A stretch of DNA of 5,345 nucleotides, taken from a bacterium. GTDB taxonomy: Bacteria > Auribacterota > UBA3054 > B51-G9. The translations under genes were made by a program, and so were the position numbers. Below, one piece after another: positions 4,673-5,345 of this stretch (within the stretch, counting starts at the first letter, position 1; each line of letters opens with the position of its first letter). The notes under the pieces were generated by a model, which ran no database searches, was not told the origin of the DNA, and saw only the letters and a list, made by a program, of their open reading frames with translations. The DNA lies in assembly GCA_029939815.1 (NCBI GenBank), contig JAOZSF010000013.1, positions 1 through 5,345 on the forward strand, written 5' to 3'.

Positions 4673-5345
4673 CATTATAACCTTTTTCTTTTAGAATTTC
4701 TTTACCTTTTTCCGATATACAAAAATTGATAAATTTTTGTGCAGCGGATTTATCGGCAGTTGATTTTAATAACACAATTGGAATTTCTGAAATTATGTTT
4801 TCAGATAACGGAATGGGAATTATATCACCGGATTTTGCAAATTGCCGCGCAATGACATCCCATAAAATTACGACATCAACTGTTTTAGCCGCAATCGCGA
4901 TTCCGAGTTCATTAACGGTTGCTGTTTTAACCACCACCTGTTTTTTTATTTTATCATAAGGAATTTTGTTTTTTTCAAAAATCTTGAGTGTTCGTTTACC
5001 GATAGCGGCGGCCCGTTCATCGCCTAACCCGATTCTGATATTTTTTCTTTCTAAGTCTTTCAGTAGGCGGATATTTTTAGGATTATCTTTTTGAGTGAAA
5101 ATAACCGGAACAAAGTAAGCAACTTTATTTTTTGTATTTTTAATTGCCACATCTTTTTTTATTGCCTGATCAACGTAAAAAGCGTCCCCCGGCATAAATA
5201 ATCCTCCGAGATTTCCGGTAATAATCTGACCAAGTAATCTTCCGCTTCCGGCATAATTGGCATTAATTTTTATGTTCGGATTTTCTTTTTCAAAAACTTT
5301 TATCAGTTCATCTGCCGCATCACGTAAACCGGCGCCGGCGTGGAG
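4665..5345 (-). CDS. ModA-family oxyanion-binding protein, 5' end outside the window
   Basis: An uninterrupted frame of 226 codons runs from the right edge to TGA at 4667-4665. An internal Met at 5195 is not the start: conserved family sequence continues upstream of it ('HAGAGLRDAADELIKVFE' at visible residues 2-19, 'NANYAGSGRLLGQI' from about 27). After it come 'LFMPGDAFYVDQA', 'VAYFVPVIF', 'RIGLGDERAAAIGK', 'VNELGIAIAAKTVDVVILWD' and a C-terminal 'FINFCISEKGKEILKEKGY', all typical of the ModA-like proteins that bind molybdate or tungstate in the periplasm. The export signal lies beyond the window, so I cannot say whether it is a lipoprotein. The first pocket motif reads GAGL here, but GASM in the neighbouring paralogue, so the two may differ in ligand or affinity. 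The gap to the next gene is 30 bases, which suggests co-transcription. Confidence 0.88.
   Translation of the reverse strand, partial: LHAGAGLRDAADELIKVFEKENPNIKINANYAGSGRLLGQIITGNLGGLFMPGDAFYVDQAIKKDVAIKNTKNKVAYFVPVIFTQKDNPKNIRLLKDLERKNIRIGLGDERAAAIGKRTLKIFEKNKIPYDKIKKQVVVKTATVNELGIAIAAKTVDVVILWDVIARQFAKSGDIIPIPLSENIISEIPIVLLKSTADKSAAQKFINFCISEKGKEILKEKGYNVN

Noticed and set aside
4726..4959. Plus-strand frame opposite the first binding protein
   Set aside because: It is a shadow of a gene with clear ModA-family sequence on the minus strand.
4665..5195. A complete 176-residue protein starting at the Met at 5195
   Set aside because: The frame remains open to the right edge and the extra residues carry conserved ModA-family motifs, so this Met is internal.

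Overview
The window reads almost entirely on the minus strand and looks like ordinary chromosomal DNA of an AT-rich, diderm (Gram-negative-type) bacterium. The diderm call rests on a LolA-like periplasmic protein with a signal peptide and on a lipoprotein with a clear lipobox. A perfect sigma70-type promoter is present, while Shine-Dalgarno sequences are weak or missing before most genes. I cannot name the phylum from this.

In transcription order (right to left) there are two blocks. The first (5345 to 2102) is an ABC importer of the molybdate/tungstate type: two different ModA-family binding proteins in tandem (4665-5345, cut by the window edge, and lipoprotein 3864-4634), one permease (2890-3723) and one short ATPase (2102-2725). 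The junctions carry structure: a 12-bp perfect palindrome between the two binding-protein genes, a nested hairpin right after the second binding-protein stop codon, and two period-8 tandem arrays in the gap before the ATPase gene.

The second block (2034 to 363) is a compact operon: a 6-pyruvoyl-tetrahydropterin synthase family protein, GTP cyclohydrolase I (folE), and a LolA-like protein whose start codon overlaps the folE stop. A consensus promoter (TTGACA, 17 bp, TATAAT) lies in the 67-bp gap before it. FolE makes dihydroneopterin triphosphate from GTP and the PTPS-family enzyme would use it, for queuosine, folate or tetrahydrobiopterin synthesis. The active-site loop carries both a Cys and a Glu, so the branch is not settled.

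The left 362 bases hold no convincing complete gene. They contain a cluster of hairpin-forming repeats, a terminator-shaped hairpin pointing the 'wrong' way, and possibly the first 21 codons of another minus-strand gene leaving the window. I see no transposase, CRISPR array, tRNA, rRNA or defence genes. The most interesting points are the dual-motif PTPS, the paired binding proteins sharing one transporter, and the structured intergenic sequences; I do not see a clearly new system.
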